From positions 1 through 64,000 of the forward strand of contig DASVWD010000140.1 in assembly GCA_036389795.1 (NCBI GenBank): 64,000 nt of DNA, read 5' to 3'. The stretch is from Longimicrobium sp. (GTDB lineage: Bacteria > Gemmatimonadota > Gemmatimonadetes > Longimicrobiales > Longimicrobiaceae). Positions 1-7,756 of the stretch are shown here, in pieces. The notes under the pieces are model-generated. The model searched no databases. It was not told the origin of the DNA and saw nothing but the letters and a program-made list of their open reading frames with translations. Positions within the stretch are counted from its first letter, which is position 1; each line of letters starts with the position of its first letter. Position numbers and translations under genes: made by a program.

Positions 1-149
1 GCGGGCGCGCCGCCGCGCACGTTGGCGCCGCCCTCGGGCGAGCCGGTGTGGTCGCCGGCCCCGGCGAAGTCCGCCCCGCCGCCGAGCGACGCCTGGTCAC
101 CCCGCCCCGTGCCGGCGAGGTCGCTGGTCCGGTCCTGGTCCCGTTGCAT
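1..149 (-). CDS. Small Gly/Asp-rich hypothetical protein, partial (paralogue A)
   Basis: The 3' end is cut off by the window edge. The visible part begins MQRDQDRTSDLAGTGRGD and continues as a polar, glycine-rich sequence with no hydrophobic stretch, so it is probably disordered and cytoplasmic. The start is chosen because GGAGGGACC lies just upstream of the ATG, a very good ribosome binding site. Its N-terminus (M-Q-R/Q-D/E) resembles those of the minus-strand genes starting at 376, 685 and 2031, so I treat the four as a loose paralogous group. Function is unknown; I do not recognise a family. Confidence 0.55.
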   Translation of the reverse strand, partial: MQRDQDRTSDLAGTGRGDQASLGGGADFAGAGDHTGSPEGGANVRGGAP

Positions 150-199
150 GCTGGTCCCTCCGCTCGATGTAGGTGCCGCACACGCGATTGTTCGCAGCT

Positions 200-376
200 T
201 CAGCTCGGCCGCGCGCGCGTCTGGTCGGGCGTGACGCGGGCGACGGCGCTGTCGCGCGTGGGATCGGGCGCGCGGTCGTCCGCGTCGGGCTCGGGAGGGA
301 CGTCGCCCAGCGTGCCGCCCGCGCCGGCGCCCAGCCCGGGCCGGTCCTTGTTCTGCTCGTCAGGGTCCTGGTCCAT
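200..376 (-). CDS. Small acidic hypothetical protein, 58 aa (paralogue B)
   Basis: A 58-residue acidic protein beginning MDQDPDEQNKDRPG, glycine-rich in the middle (LGAGAGGTLGD), then Asp/Pro-rich, ending DQTRARPS. It has no membrane segment, signal peptide or cysteine. ACGAGGT upstream of the ATG can serve as a moderate ribosome binding site. It lies between two similar small minus-strand genes, 50 bases upstream of the first and 51 bases downstream of the third, and could share a transcript with them. Sequence character suggests an intrinsically disordered protein; function is unknown. Confidence 0.5.
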   Translation of the reverse strand: MDQDPDEQNKDRPGLGAGAGGTLGDVPPEPDADDRAPDPTRDSAVARVTPDQTRARPS

Positions 377-404
377 CGGCGTACCTCGTGGAAGATCGTT
401 TCCT

Positions 405-427
405 CGCCGGCCGTCGGTCGGCCGGCG
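405..427 (-). terminator. Hairpin directly after paralogue C
   Basis: CGCCGGCC, a 7-base loop, then GGCCGGCG. It begins at the base after the stop codon of the 428-685 gene when read on the minus strand. There is no T-tract, so it could be a processing or Rho-associated hairpin rather than an intrinsic terminator. Confidence 0.3.
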
Positions 428-685
428 TCAGCTTCCGCCCGCGCCGGACGGGTCGTGCGGGGGAAGGCCGGCCGCGCCGATGCCGTGTGCGGACTCACCC
501 GCCTCGCGCTCGGACGGGACGGTGTTGGGCTCGCCCATCCCCTCGGGACCACCGCCCCGCTCGGCGTCGCGGCGGGCGGCGTTGGCGATCCCCATCGAGT
601 CGTTGCCCGTGCCCGTCCCGGTGCTCTCGGCCGCGTCCAGGCCGCGCTCCGGCTCTGCCCCGCGGCGTTCAGGCTCCTGCTGCAT
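428..685 (-). CDS. Small hydrophilic hypothetical protein, 85 aa (paralogue C)
   Basis: An 85-residue protein beginning MQQEPERRGAEPERGLD, rich in Glu, Gly, Arg and Pro, with no hydrophobic segment. The start is well supported: AGGAGGAG sits 3 bases before the ATG on the minus strand. Its M-Q-Q-E opening matches the M-Q-Q-D of the glycine-repeat protein at 1657-2031 and the M-Q-R-D of the gene starting at 149. The group looks like a family of small disordered proteins that diverged by changes in low-complexity sequence. A stress or hydration role would be a guess; no function is assigned. Confidence 0.55.
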   Translation of the reverse strand: MQQEPERRGAEPERGLDAAESTGTGTGNDSMGIANAARRDAERGGGPEGMGEPNTVPSEREAGESAHGIGAAGLPPHDPSGAGGS

Positions 686-908
686 CCACTCCTCCTTCGC
701 TCACGTTCCCCCCGACCGAAGTCCGGGAGGGAGAATGCACGCCCCGCACCACGGCGGCGTCAGCAGGTGCGTCCGGGCGGTGGCGCGACGCGAGCGAAGA
801 TGTTATCCTGAAAGAAAATGGCTCATCCCTCGCGGAGCCCGTCTTCCGAAGTCCCGCTTCCGCCGACGTACCTCCCGTCTCCGCGGTCCCTTCCGAGCTG
901 TAGAATCC

Positions 909-1568
909 ATGGCCATCACGCAGTGCCGCGAGTGTGGCGGCAACGTCAGCACCGAAGCGCCCACCTGTCCGCGCTGCGGCGCTCCGTACCCGGCCGGCAG
1001 CCGCGGGACTCACCGCGCGCAGCAGGAGCGGAACGCAGGCTGTGGGCAGATGGGATGCTTCCTGCTCGTCGTCATCTTCCTCATGGCGGCGCTGTCGGGG
1101 ATGTGCGACGGCTCGGGCGGGAGCCGCACCGGCTCGTACGCGCCAGCCGGGAGCGCGTACTCGGCGAGCGGGTCCACGTCGTCGTACAACTCGTCTTCCA
1201 GCTACGCGGCGGGCGGCGCGGACACGTTCTACGTGCACGGGGCGCTCAACGTGCGGTCGGGGCCGGGGAGCGGGTACGGCGTGGTGCGCACGCTGCGGCG
1301 CGGCGAGCGCATCGTGGTGGGCCCCAGGGACGGCGATGGGTGGGCGAAGCTGGAGTCGGGCTACGGCCAGGAGTACGTGTACCGGGCGAGCGACCTGGTG
1401 CGCTCGTCGCCGCCGCGGGCGCGGACCAGCGCGCCGCGCCTGTACTCGTCGCCGGACGAGGTGAACCCGAGCGGCGCGACGGCGCGCTGCCGCGACGGCG
1501 CCCTCTCGTACAGCGCCCACCGCAGCGGGACCTGCTCACACCACGGCGGCGTGGCGGTGTGGTACTGA
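909..1568 (+). CDS. Zinc-ribbon, membrane-anchored SH3 / DUF3761 protein
   Basis: A 219-residue protein with four visible parts. An N-terminal zinc ribbon has Cys 6/9 and Cys 20/23 (CRECGG and CPRCG). One membrane segment spans about residues 44-62. A Ser/Tyr/Gly-rich linker follows, then a bacterial SH3 domain at about 108-163 (VHGALNVRSGPGSGY, the usual N-V-R-S-G-P signature). The C-terminal segment with CRDGALSYSAHRSGTCSHHG matches the DUF3761 signature. SH3 domains of this type commonly bind cell-wall peptides, so the protein probably has a cytoplasmic zinc ribbon and a periplasmic wall-sensing or binding part. The ATG at 909 directly precedes the zinc ribbon. It stands alone, convergent with the glycine-repeat gene. 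Confidence 0.8.
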   Translation: MAITQCRECGGNVSTEAPTCPRCGAPYPAGSRGTHRAQQERNAGCGQMGCFLLVVIFLMAALSGMCDGSGGSRTGSYAPAGSAYSASGSTSSYNSSSSYAAGGADTFYVHGALNVRSGPGSGYGVVRTLRRGERIVVGPRDGDGWAKLESGYGQEYVYRASDLVRSSPPRARTSAPRLYSSPDEVNPSGATARCRDGALSYSAHRSGTCSHHGGVAVWY

Positions 1569-1656
1569 GCGGCCTGGTGTGATGGCGGACCGGAACGAAG
1601 GAGAGGGGCGGCGATGGCGCCGCCCCTCTCGTATATCCGGCTGGCTGGGAAAGCGG

Positions 1657-2031
1657 TCAGTCTCCGCCGCCGCCCCCACCGCCTCCGAATCCCCCGCCAC
1701 CGCCACCACCCGTCCCGCCGCCACCGCCGGTGCCGCCACCGCTCGTGCCGCCGCCGGTCCCACCACCGCCACCGCCGGTCCCGCCACCGCCACCGCCGGT
1801 CCCGCCACCGCCCGTCCCACCGCCACCCGTTCCACCACCACCGCCCGTGCCGCCGCCGCCGGTCCCACCGCCGCCGCCGCCGGTGCCACCACCACCCGTT
1901 CCACCGCCGCCCGTGCCGCCACCACCAGTCCCGCCGCCGCCGCTTCCACCGCCGCCTCCCACACCGCCGCCGCCGCTACCCCCGCCGTACCCACCGCCGC
2001 CAGCAGCGTATTCATCCCGGTCCTGTTGCAT
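1657..2031 (-). CDS. Glycine-repeat protein (GGGGT repeats), paralogue D
   Basis: A 124-residue protein that begins MQQDRDEYAAGGGGYGGG and then consists almost wholly of glycine runs punctuated by Thr, Ser or Val (mostly G4-6 T units), ending in FGGGGGGGGD. The ATG has an excellent ribosome binding site (AGGAGGTCGTC). The opposite strand also reads through as proline-rich repeats, but it lacks a ribosome binding site, and the N-terminus here matches three neighbouring small genes. Simple repeats at DNA level make the length likely to vary between strains. A flexible or disordered structural protein is plausible; function is unknown. Confidence 0.6.
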   Translation of the reverse strand: MQQDRDEYAAGGGGYGGGSGGGGVGGGGGSGGGGTGGGGTGGGGTGGGGTGGGGGGTGGGGTGGGGGTGGGGTGGGGTGGGGGGTGGGGGGTGGGTSGGGTGGGGGTGGGGGGGFGGGGGGGGD

Positions 2032-2244
2032 GACGACCTCCTGTAGGAAGTGGCCCATGACTGGGGCGGGGTGGCGCGCGCCGTCCTGGCCGGCCACGAC
2101 GCGCGGCATGACGGCGCACGTGTCGCCGGCAGGGACCCCGGGCGGGGTTGCCCCGCCGGACGACCGCCCGCGATTGTTCCTGCAAGATCCGGCCCCGTTG
2201 CGGGCGCGCGGACGAAGGGACCGGCCCCCGGGGAAGAGGAGCGA

Positions 2245-3207
2245 GTGAAGACGACCGCGTACGTCAGCCACCCCGACTGCCCGCGCCACGACACCGGGTG
2301 GGGCCACCCCGACCACCAGGGGCGGCTGCCGGCGGTCACGCGCGCCGTGCACCGCGACATGGAGGCGCTCTGGGAGCCGCTCCTGCAGGTGGAGGCGGTG
2401 CCCGCGGCGGAGGCCGACCTGCGGCTGGTGCACACCGCCCGGCACGTGGCCGAGGTGCAGGCCACGGCCATGCTGGCCGGGGCGCAGGGGAAGGTGCTGG
2501 CGCTGGGCGGCGTCCCGGTATCGGGCGCCTCGTGGGACGCGGCGCTGGCGGCGGCGGGCGTCGGCATCACCGCGGTGGAGACGGTGCTCGCGGGCGAGGC
2601 GCGCAACGCCTTCGCGGCCGCGCGCCCGCCGGGGCGCGGCGCGCTGCCCGACGCGGCGGGCGGCTTCTCGCTCTTCAACAACGTGGCGGTCGCCGCGCGG
2701 CACCTGCGCGAGCGGCGCGGCTCCCCGCGCGTGCTGGTGGTGTCGTGGGGCTCCGAGCCCGCCGACGTAATCCGCCAGGCGCTCGGCGCCGACCCTGCCG
2801 TATCCGTCCTCTCGCTGCACGCGGCGCCAGAGGATCCCATCGCCGGATCGGCCCACGGGGACGCGGCGCTGCCGGCCGGGAGCGACGGCGGGGCGTTCGC
2901 GGCGGCGCAGCGGGAGGCGCTGGAGGCGATCCCGCCGGAGGAGTCGCCCGACTTCGTGCTGCTCTCCGCCGGCTTCGACATCCTGACGGGCGACCCGCTC
3001 GGGCGATTGGCGGTGGAGCCGGACGACGTCTACCTGCTGACGCGCGAGCTGCGCGAGTGGGCGGACGCGCGCGCGGGCGGCCGACTCGTCTCCATCCTGG
3101 AGGGCGGCTACGACGCGGCGGCGACGGCCAAAGCGGTGGTGCAGCACCTGCGGGCGCTGGCGGGGGTGGAGGCGATGCAGGTGGGCAGGTTGGGCAGGGG
3201 CGGGTGA
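2245..3207 (+). CDS. Histone deacetylase-fold protein with ablated active site
   Basis: A 320-residue protein of the histone deacetylase/acetoin-utilisation superfamily (arginase-like deacetylase fold). Recognisable blocks are GWGHPDHQGRL near the N-terminus, RPPGRGA at about 127-133, GGFSLFNNVAVAARH, LLSAGFDILTGDPLG at about 240-253 and LEGGYD near the C-terminus. In active family members the His-His pair follows RPPG and the zinc ligands lie in a D-x-D-x-H-H block. Here those positions read RG and SWGSEPAD, so both catalytic histidines and two of three zinc ligands are gone; only the GFD aspartate and the GGY tyrosine remain. The GTG start is chosen because GAGGAG precedes it. It is probably a non-enzymatic binding protein. 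Confidence 0.8.
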   Translation: MKTTAYVSHPDCPRHDTGWGHPDHQGRLPAVTRAVHRDMEALWEPLLQVEAVPAAEADLRLVHTARHVAEVQATAMLAGAQGKVLALGGVPVSGASWDAALAAAGVGITAVETVLAGEARNAFAAARPPGRGALPDAAGGFSLFNNVAVAARHLRERRGSPRVLVVSWGSEPADVIRQALGADPAVSVLSLHAAPEDPIAGSAHGDAALPAGSDGGAFAAAQREALEAIPPEESPDFVLLSAGFDILTGDPLGRLAVEPDDVYLLTRELREWADARAGGRLVSILEGGYDAAATAKAVVQHLRALAGVEAMQVGRLGRGG

Positions 3208-3333
3208 ACCCGCGGCAACAACGGCGAAAAGCCCACCTTCGTGGGCTCCTTCGGTGTGGACTCGGCGTTCGGTGTGGAGTCGCCGGCATCGCAGGGGGCA
3301 GGCTTCCCGGCGTCCGGCGTGCCTCGTGGCGGG

Positions 3334-3409
3334 GTGGGTAGATTCCTCGGTCGCCGCCGGGCTTTGGTGCGGGGGCGGGGCTGGCGCGGCGGCTCCCTCG
3401 GAATGACAT
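3334..3409. repeat. R1 element, right half only
   Basis: Carries GTAGATTCCTCGG at the inner side and CTCCCTCGGAATGACA at the outer end, the right arm of the R1 family in its GAATGACA variant. No matching left end (TGTCATTCC) is visible within 200 bases, so this is a solo arm or a decayed copy. Confidence 0.6.
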
Positions 3410-3410
3410 C

Positions 3411-3455
3411 GTTCGCACTCACGCACTCACGCACTCACGCACTTTCGCACTCCGT
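3411..3455. repeat. R3-type octanucleotide repeat (CGCACTCA/CGCACTTT)
   Basis: About five tandem units of GCACTCAC or GCACTTTC lie directly after the R1 half-element and before the methyltransferase gene. Same family as the longer tracts at 62247 and 63519. Confidence 0.65.
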
Positions 3456-3506
3456 ACCTCGCACCCGCAGTAGCGCCCCCCCAGCCCCAGGCGTATACTC
3501 AACCCC

Positions 3507-4361
3507 ATGTCCGCGCCGTTCCCCGAGCACCTCCGCCTCCCGCCCGAGCGCGAGGCCGGCCCCTCGATGCTGGACCTGGTGCGGCTCAGCAGGGAGGTGG
3601 TCTTTCCGCCGGGGGGCGAGGAGCTGTACCGCCGGATCGCCGCGCTCACGGACATGCACGAGGGGATGGAGGTGCTCGACGCGGCGTGCGGGCGCGGCGT
3701 CTCCACCCTGTTCCTGGCGAAGGGCTACGGCGTGCAGGGGACGGGGGTGGACCCCGACCCGGCGCTGGCGGCCGAGGCCGAGCGGCGCGCGCACGAGGCG
3801 GGGCTGGAGGGGCGCTTCACCTTCGAGAGCGCGCGCCTGGACGACCTGCCGTACCGCGACGGGATCTTCGACGTGGCGATCGGCGAGCTGGGCCTCGCCG
3901 CCTCGGCCGACCCGGCGCGCGCGGTGGGCGAGCTGGCGCGCGTGGTCAAGCCGTTCGGCTGCGTGGTGCTGGTGCAGCTCATCTGGACGGGGCACGTGGA
4001 CCCCGCGCGGCGCGAGATCCTGGTGCGGCACCTGGGCGCGCGCCCGCTGATCCTGGTGGAGTGGAAGCAGCTCCTGCGCGACGCGGGCCTGGTGGACCTC
4101 GTGGTGGAGGACTGGTCCGACGCCCCCTCGCCGTTCCGCCCCGCGGCGGGCGGGCCGTTCCCCGACTTCGCGGAGATCTTCACCCTGCGCGAGAAGCTCG
4201 GCATCCTGCGCCGCGCGCTGCGCCGCTGGGGGTGGCGCGGGGTGAAGGGCGCGGTGCTGCGCGAGCGCGAGATCCACCGCCTGCTCACCCGCGAGCGCGT
4301 GCTGGGCCTGTCGCTCATCAAGGGCACGCGCTGGGTGGCGGACTCGAACCCCAGTGCTTAG
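3507..4361 (+). CDS. Class I SAM-dependent methyltransferase
   Basis: A 284-residue protein with a Rossmann methyltransferase core. VLDAACGRGVSTLFLAKGY at about 56-74 is the glycine-rich SAM-binding motif I, GTGVDPDP supplies the acidic residue at the end of strand 2, and LDDLPYRDGIFDVAI is the motif II-III region. This is a Methyltransf_11-like arrangement with extra helices at the C-terminus. The substrate cannot be inferred from sequence. No second gene is obviously cotranscribed. The last codons and the stop (…NPSA) fall within the R6 inverted repeat that follows, so the C-terminus may have been remodelled by that repeat. Confidence 0.8.
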   Translation: MSAPFPEHLRLPPEREAGPSMLDLVRLSREVVFPPGGEELYRRIAALTDMHEGMEVLDAACGRGVSTLFLAKGYGVQGTGVDPDPALAAEAERRAHEAGLEGRFTFESARLDDLPYRDGIFDVAIGELGLAASADPARAVGELARVVKPFGCVVLVQLIWTGHVDPARREILVRHLGARPLILVEWKQLLRDAGLVDLVVEDWSDAPSPFRPAAGGPFPDFAEIFTLREKLGILRRALRRWGWRGVKGAVLREREIHRLLTRERVLGLSLIKGTRWVADSNPSA

Positions 4362-4475
4362 TGCTTAGTGTGTTAGTCCTTAGTGCTCAGTGGGTTAGTC
4401 CCCCCGGCGCCGAGCACTAAAACACTAAGGACTAAGCACTAAAGGACTCAGGACTTAGCACTCGCACTCAGGACT
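4352..4475. repeat. R6 inverted repeat (TTAGTGCTTAGT…)
   Basis: Arms made of CTTAGTGC-like units at 4356-4400 pair with GAGCACTAA…CACTAAGGACTAAGC at 4411-4441, followed by further ACTCAGGACTTAG units. It begins inside the end of the methyltransferase gene and could act as its terminator hairpin. A half copy lies at 56051. Confidence 0.65.
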
Positions 4476-4483
4476 GAATTTCG

Positions 4484-5707
4484 ATGGCCATCACCGAAGC
4501 CACCGTCTCCCTCGCCCCCGAGACCCTGGAGCGCGTCCGCGAGGAACTGCGCTCGCGCGGGATGGACGGGTGGCTGCTCTTCAACTTCCTGGGCTCGAAC
4601 CCCGTCGCCGGCCGCATGCTGGGGCTGCCGGCGCTCACCCGCCGCTACTTCGTCTGGCTCCCGGCCGAGGGCGCGCCGGTGGCCGTCACCCACCGCATCG
4701 AGCAGCAGCCGTGGGAGGGCTGGCTGGGCGAGAAGGTGGAGTACTCCAGCTGGCGCGAGCTGGACGAGCGGCTGCGCGAGCTGTTCCGGGGCGGCTCCAC
4801 GGCGGCCATGGAGTACGCCGAGGGCGACGCGGTGCCGTACGTGGACCGCGTCCCCGGCGGCATCGTCGAGCTGGTGCGCGGCGCCGGGGCGAAGGTGGTC
4901 TCCTCCGGCGACCTGGTGAGCGCCTTCTACTCGCGCTGGACGGCCGAGGGCGAGGCCGGCCACCGGCGCGCGGGCGCCGCGCTGCACGAGGTGGCGCACC
5001 GGGCCTTCCAGCGCATCGCCGAGCACGCCCGCGGCGGCGACCGGCTGACCGAGTGGGACCTGCGCGAGTGGATCCAGCACGAGCTCGCCGGCCGCGGCCT
5101 CGCCGTGGGCGGCGACGCCATCGTGGCGGTGAACGCCAACGCGGCCAACCCCCACTACGCGCCCGCGGCCGAGAAGCACGCCGAGATCCGCCACGGCGAC
5201 CTGGTGCTGATCGACCTGTGGGGGAAGGAAGACGAGGAGGCCGTCTACGCCGACCAGACCTGGATGGGCTACGTGGGCGAGGCGGTCCCCGAGCGGCTCG
5301 CGCAGATCTTCCTGGCCGTGGTCGACGCGCGCGACGCGGCCATCGAGTTCGCCAGGGCGCGCTTCGCGGCGGGGGAGCCGGTGCGCGGCTTCGAGGTGGA
5401 CGACGTCTCCCGCGGGGTGATCGAGGAGCGCGGCTACGGGAAGTACTTCATCCACCGCACGGGCCACTCCATCGACCGCGAGCTGCACGGCTCGGGGCCC
5501 AACATCGACAACCTGGAGACCCGCGACACGCGCACGCTGATCCCCGGCATCGGCTTCTCCATCGAACCCGGGATCTACCTGGCGGGCGACGTGGGCTTCC
5601 GCTCCGAGGTCGATGTGTTCGTGGGCGCGGGCGGGCCGGAGGTCACCACGCCCGGGCCGCAGCGCGCCCTCTACCCCCTGCTGCGCGAGGACCCCTTCGC
5701 CGGATGA
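4484..5707 (+). CDS. M24-family metallopeptidase (Xaa-Pro peptidase type)
   Basis: A 407-residue cytoplasmic pita-bread-fold peptidase. The N-terminal creatinase-like domain covers about 1-165 and the catalytic M24 domain the rest. Expected dinuclear metal ligands are visible: Asp in LIDLWGK (about 240), Asp in VYADQTWMG, His in HRTGHS (about 322), Glu in SIEPGIYL (about 358) and Glu in FRSEVDVFV. Family members remove N-terminal residues ahead of proline or cleave dipeptides. The stop codon overlaps the start of the GvpL/F-like gene (ATGA), so the two are probably translationally coupled. Confidence 0.85.
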   Translation: MAITEATVSLAPETLERVREELRSRGMDGWLLFNFLGSNPVAGRMLGLPALTRRYFVWLPAEGAPVAVTHRIEQQPWEGWLGEKVEYSSWRELDERLRELFRGGSTAAMEYAEGDAVPYVDRVPGGIVELVRGAGAKVVSSGDLVSAFYSRWTAEGEAGHRRAGAALHEVAHRAFQRIAEHARGGDRLTEWDLREWIQHELAGRGLAVGGDAIVAVNANAANPHYAPAAEKHAEIRHGDLVLIDLWGKEDEEAVYADQTWMGYVGEAVPERLAQIFLAVVDARDAAIEFARARFAAGEPVRGFEVDDVSRGVIEERGYGKYFIHRTGHSIDRELHGSGPNIDNLETRDTRTLIPGIGFSIEPGIYLAGDVGFRSEVDVFVGAGGPEVTTPGPQRALYPLLREDPFAG

Positions 5708-6369
5708 GCTCGGAAGGCGCCGCGGCCCCGCCCCGCCCCCGCGGCTCCCGCGGGCTCTCGCTGCTCGGGGTGATCCCCCTGAACGGCGAGGCGCCCGCGT
5801 GGGAGGCGGCCGACCCCGGGCTGGGGGTGCGGCTGGTGGGCTACGAGGACGTGGCGGCGCTGGTCTGCTCGGCGCCCCCCGAGGGCGCCGACCACGACCC
5901 GCTGCACGTGACGGCGCGCCACTGGGAGGTGCACCGCGCGCTGCTGAAGGGCGACGTGGTGCCGGCCCCGGCGGGGGTGGTGTTCGCGGGCGACGAGGAG
6001 GTGGCGCACTTCCTCACCGAGGCGTACGCGTCGCTCCGGGCGGCGCTGGCGCGGGTGCGGGGGCGGTGGGAGTTCCGCCTGCACGTGGACGTGGTCGACG
6101 CCGCGTTCCCGCAGGCGAAGGCGCTGGACCTGGCCACGCACATCTACGCCGAGCTGCGCCGCGCGGCGGGCGCCGCGCTCACCTTCCCGCCGCCGGGGAA
6201 GCCGCGGGTGCTCTCCGCCGCCTTCCTGGTGGAGCGCGCGGCTTCCGACACTTTCCGCGACCGGGTGGACCAGCTCTCGGCCCTGAACCCCGCGCTGGAG
6301 CTGGACCTCACCGGCCCCTGGCCCCCGTACGACTTCGTGGCGATGCAGGCGCCGGCGAAGGCGGAGTAG
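5704..6369 (+). CDS. GvpL/GvpF-family gas-vesicle-type protein
   Basis: A 221-residue protein ending in the block LTGPWPPYDFV, the diagnostic C-terminal signature of GvpL/GvpF proteins. The preceding KPRVLSAAFLVERAASDTFR also fits the family's conserved central helix. GvpF/L proteins help nucleate gas vesicles, but no gvpA or other gas-vesicle gene occurs within this window. Its start overlaps the stop of the M24 peptidase by ATGA, which suggests coupled translation and a shared job. It may be a repurposed member rather than part of a gas-vesicle cluster. Confidence 0.75.
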   Translation: MSSEGAAAPPRPRGSRGLSLLGVIPLNGEAPAWEAADPGLGVRLVGYEDVAALVCSAPPEGADHDPLHVTARHWEVHRALLKGDVVPAPAGVVFAGDEEVAHFLTEAYASLRAALARVRGRWEFRLHVDVVDAAFPQAKALDLATHIYAELRRAAGAALTFPPPGKPRVLSAAFLVERAASDTFRDRVDQLSALNPALELDLTGPWPPYDFVAMQAPAKAE

Positions 6370-6452
6370 GGGCCCTCACCCGGCGCCGCTACCGCGTCGC
6401 CACCCTCTCCCAACTTCGGGAGAGGGTACTCGACGGGATCGGCGCGGAGGCC
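6370..6452. repeat. R4 intergenic repeat, copy 1
   Basis: GGCCCTCACCCGGCG followed by the hairpin CCCTCTCCC-AACTTC-GGGAGAGGG (6403-6426) and TACTCGACGGG. A close copy lies at 52341. It starts at the base after the GvpL/F stop codon and may act as a transcript-end hairpin. Confidence 0.7.
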
Positions 6453-6596
6453 GGCTCTCGCGCGTTGTTCTCCCCCTTTCTCCCGCGCAGCGGGGGAGAG
6501 GGGGCCGGGGGGAGAGGGGGCACCCCGCGGCCGCGCGGATGCCGGTCGGAGCGGTACGATCCGGCGTGGGAGTCCGCGCAGGCGGACTTTGTGCTG

Positions 6597-6628
6597 TTGC
6601 AGCCCCCGGTTTCGACCGGGGGCTGCAA
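6597..6628. repeat. Perfect 14-bp hairpin with TTCG loop
   Basis: TTGCAGCCCCCGGT, loop TTCG, then the exact complement. It lies 39 bases before the enolase-family gene. There is no T-tract on either side; UUCG tetraloops make very stable RNA hairpins, so it could stabilise or attenuate the mRNA. Confidence 0.6.
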
Positions 6629-6666
6629 CCGGGGCGCGGGTGGACGTGAATCTCGACATTCGACGC

Positions 6667-7704
6667 ATGCATCTCGATTTCGAAGTCATCGACCTCCAGA
6701 CGAAGCACGTCTTCAAGATCGCGCGCGAGATGGCGCCGCCGCCGCGGCAGTCGGTGGTGGTGCGCGTGACGGACGACGAAGGCGTGGAGGGGTGGGGCGA
6801 GGCCCCGGCGACCCCGTATTACGGCGAGACGGCCGAGACCGTCACCGCCCTCCTCCCGCGCCTGGCCGAGGTGATGAACAGCGCCGCGCAGGGCGACCCC
6901 TGCGCGCTGGAGCGCATCGACGCGGCGCTGGTGCACGCGGTCGGGCGCAACCCGGCGGCGCGCGTGGCCATCTCGTGCGCGCTGCACGACCTGGTGGGGA
7001 AGCGGCTGGGGCTGCCCGTCTGGAAGCTGTGGGGGCTCGATCCATACGCGGCGCCGCTCTCCTCGTTCACTCTCGGCATCGACGACATCGGCGTGATGCG
7101 CGAGAAGGTGCGCGAGGCGGCCGGCTACCCGATCCTCAAGGTCAAGGTGGGCACCCCGCGCGACGAAGAGATCCTGCGCATGATCCGCGAGGAGGCGCCG
7201 GAGAAGACGATCCGCGTGGACGCCAACACCGGCTGGACGGCCAAGGAGGCGATCCGCCGCATCCCCATGCTGGAGGAGTTCGGCGTGGAGTTCGTCGAGC
7301 AGCCCCTTCCCCCGGAGGACCTCGAGGGGCTGCGCCTGGTCCGCCGCCGCTCGCGCCTGCCGATCATCGCCGATGAATCGTGCGAGACGGCCACCGACGT
7401 GGCGAAGCTGGTGGGGGTGGTCGACGGGGTGAACATCAAGCTGGCCAAGTGCGGCTCCCTGCGCGAGGCGATCCGCATCGTGCACGCCGCCCGCGCGCAC
7501 GGGATGCGGGTGATGCTCGGCTGCATGATCGAGTCGACGCTCGGCATCGCCGCCGCCATCCAGCTGGCGCCGCTGGTGGACTACGTGGACCTGGACGGCG
7601 CCGCGCTCCTCGCCTCGGATCCCTTCACCGGCCCAGGGCTGGAGGGCAACGGCCTGCTGCGCTTCAACCAGGAGCCGGGGCTGGGCGTCACGGCGCGCGG
7701 TTAG
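6667..7704 (+). CDS. Dipeptide epimerase (enolase superfamily, MLE subgroup)
   Basis: A 345-residue enzyme. The N-terminal capping domain is followed by a TIM barrel with all muconate-lactonizing-subgroup landmarks: the Lys pair in LKVKVG (about 157-161), metal-binding Asp in RVDANTGW (about 184), Glu in EQPLP (about 211), Asp in ADESC (about 235) and the second catalytic Lys in NIKLAKCG (about 257). The K-x-K plus DxN/E/D pattern and length fit L-Ala-D/L-Glu and related dipeptide epimerases, which recycle murein peptides or racemise dipeptides; exact substrate is not readable. The ATG at 6667 gives a family-typical N-terminus; a GTG at 6640 is the alternative. Confidence 0.85.
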   Translation: MHLDFEVIDLQTKHVFKIAREMAPPPRQSVVVRVTDDEGVEGWGEAPATPYYGETAETVTALLPRLAEVMNSAAQGDPCALERIDAALVHAVGRNPAARVAISCALHDLVGKRLGLPVWKLWGLDPYAAPLSSFTLGIDDIGVMREKVREAAGYPILKVKVGTPRDEEILRMIREEAPEKTIRVDANTGWTAKEAIRRIPMLEEFGVEFVEQPLPPEDLEGLRLVRRRSRLPIIADESCETATDVAKLVGVVDGVNIKLAKCGSLREAIRIVHAARAHGMRVMLGCMIESTLGIAAAIQLAPLVDYVDLDGAALLASDPFTGPGLEGNGLLRFNQEPGLGVTARG

Positions 7705-7756
7705 CGGGCCGCGCCGGGCCCTACCTGGCGGATCGCCTTGCAGCTACGTTACCCGC

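Noticed and set aside
1730-2248. Proline-rich (VPPPP) protein on the plus strand
   Set aside because: It is the complement of the glycine-repeat gene; it has no ribosome binding site, whereas the minus-strand ATG has AGGAGG and an N-terminus shared with neighbouring genes.
5704-6369. Gas-vesicle gene cluster
   Set aside because: Only one GvpL/F-like gene is found; no gvpA, gvpN, gvpK or other vesicle gene nearby.
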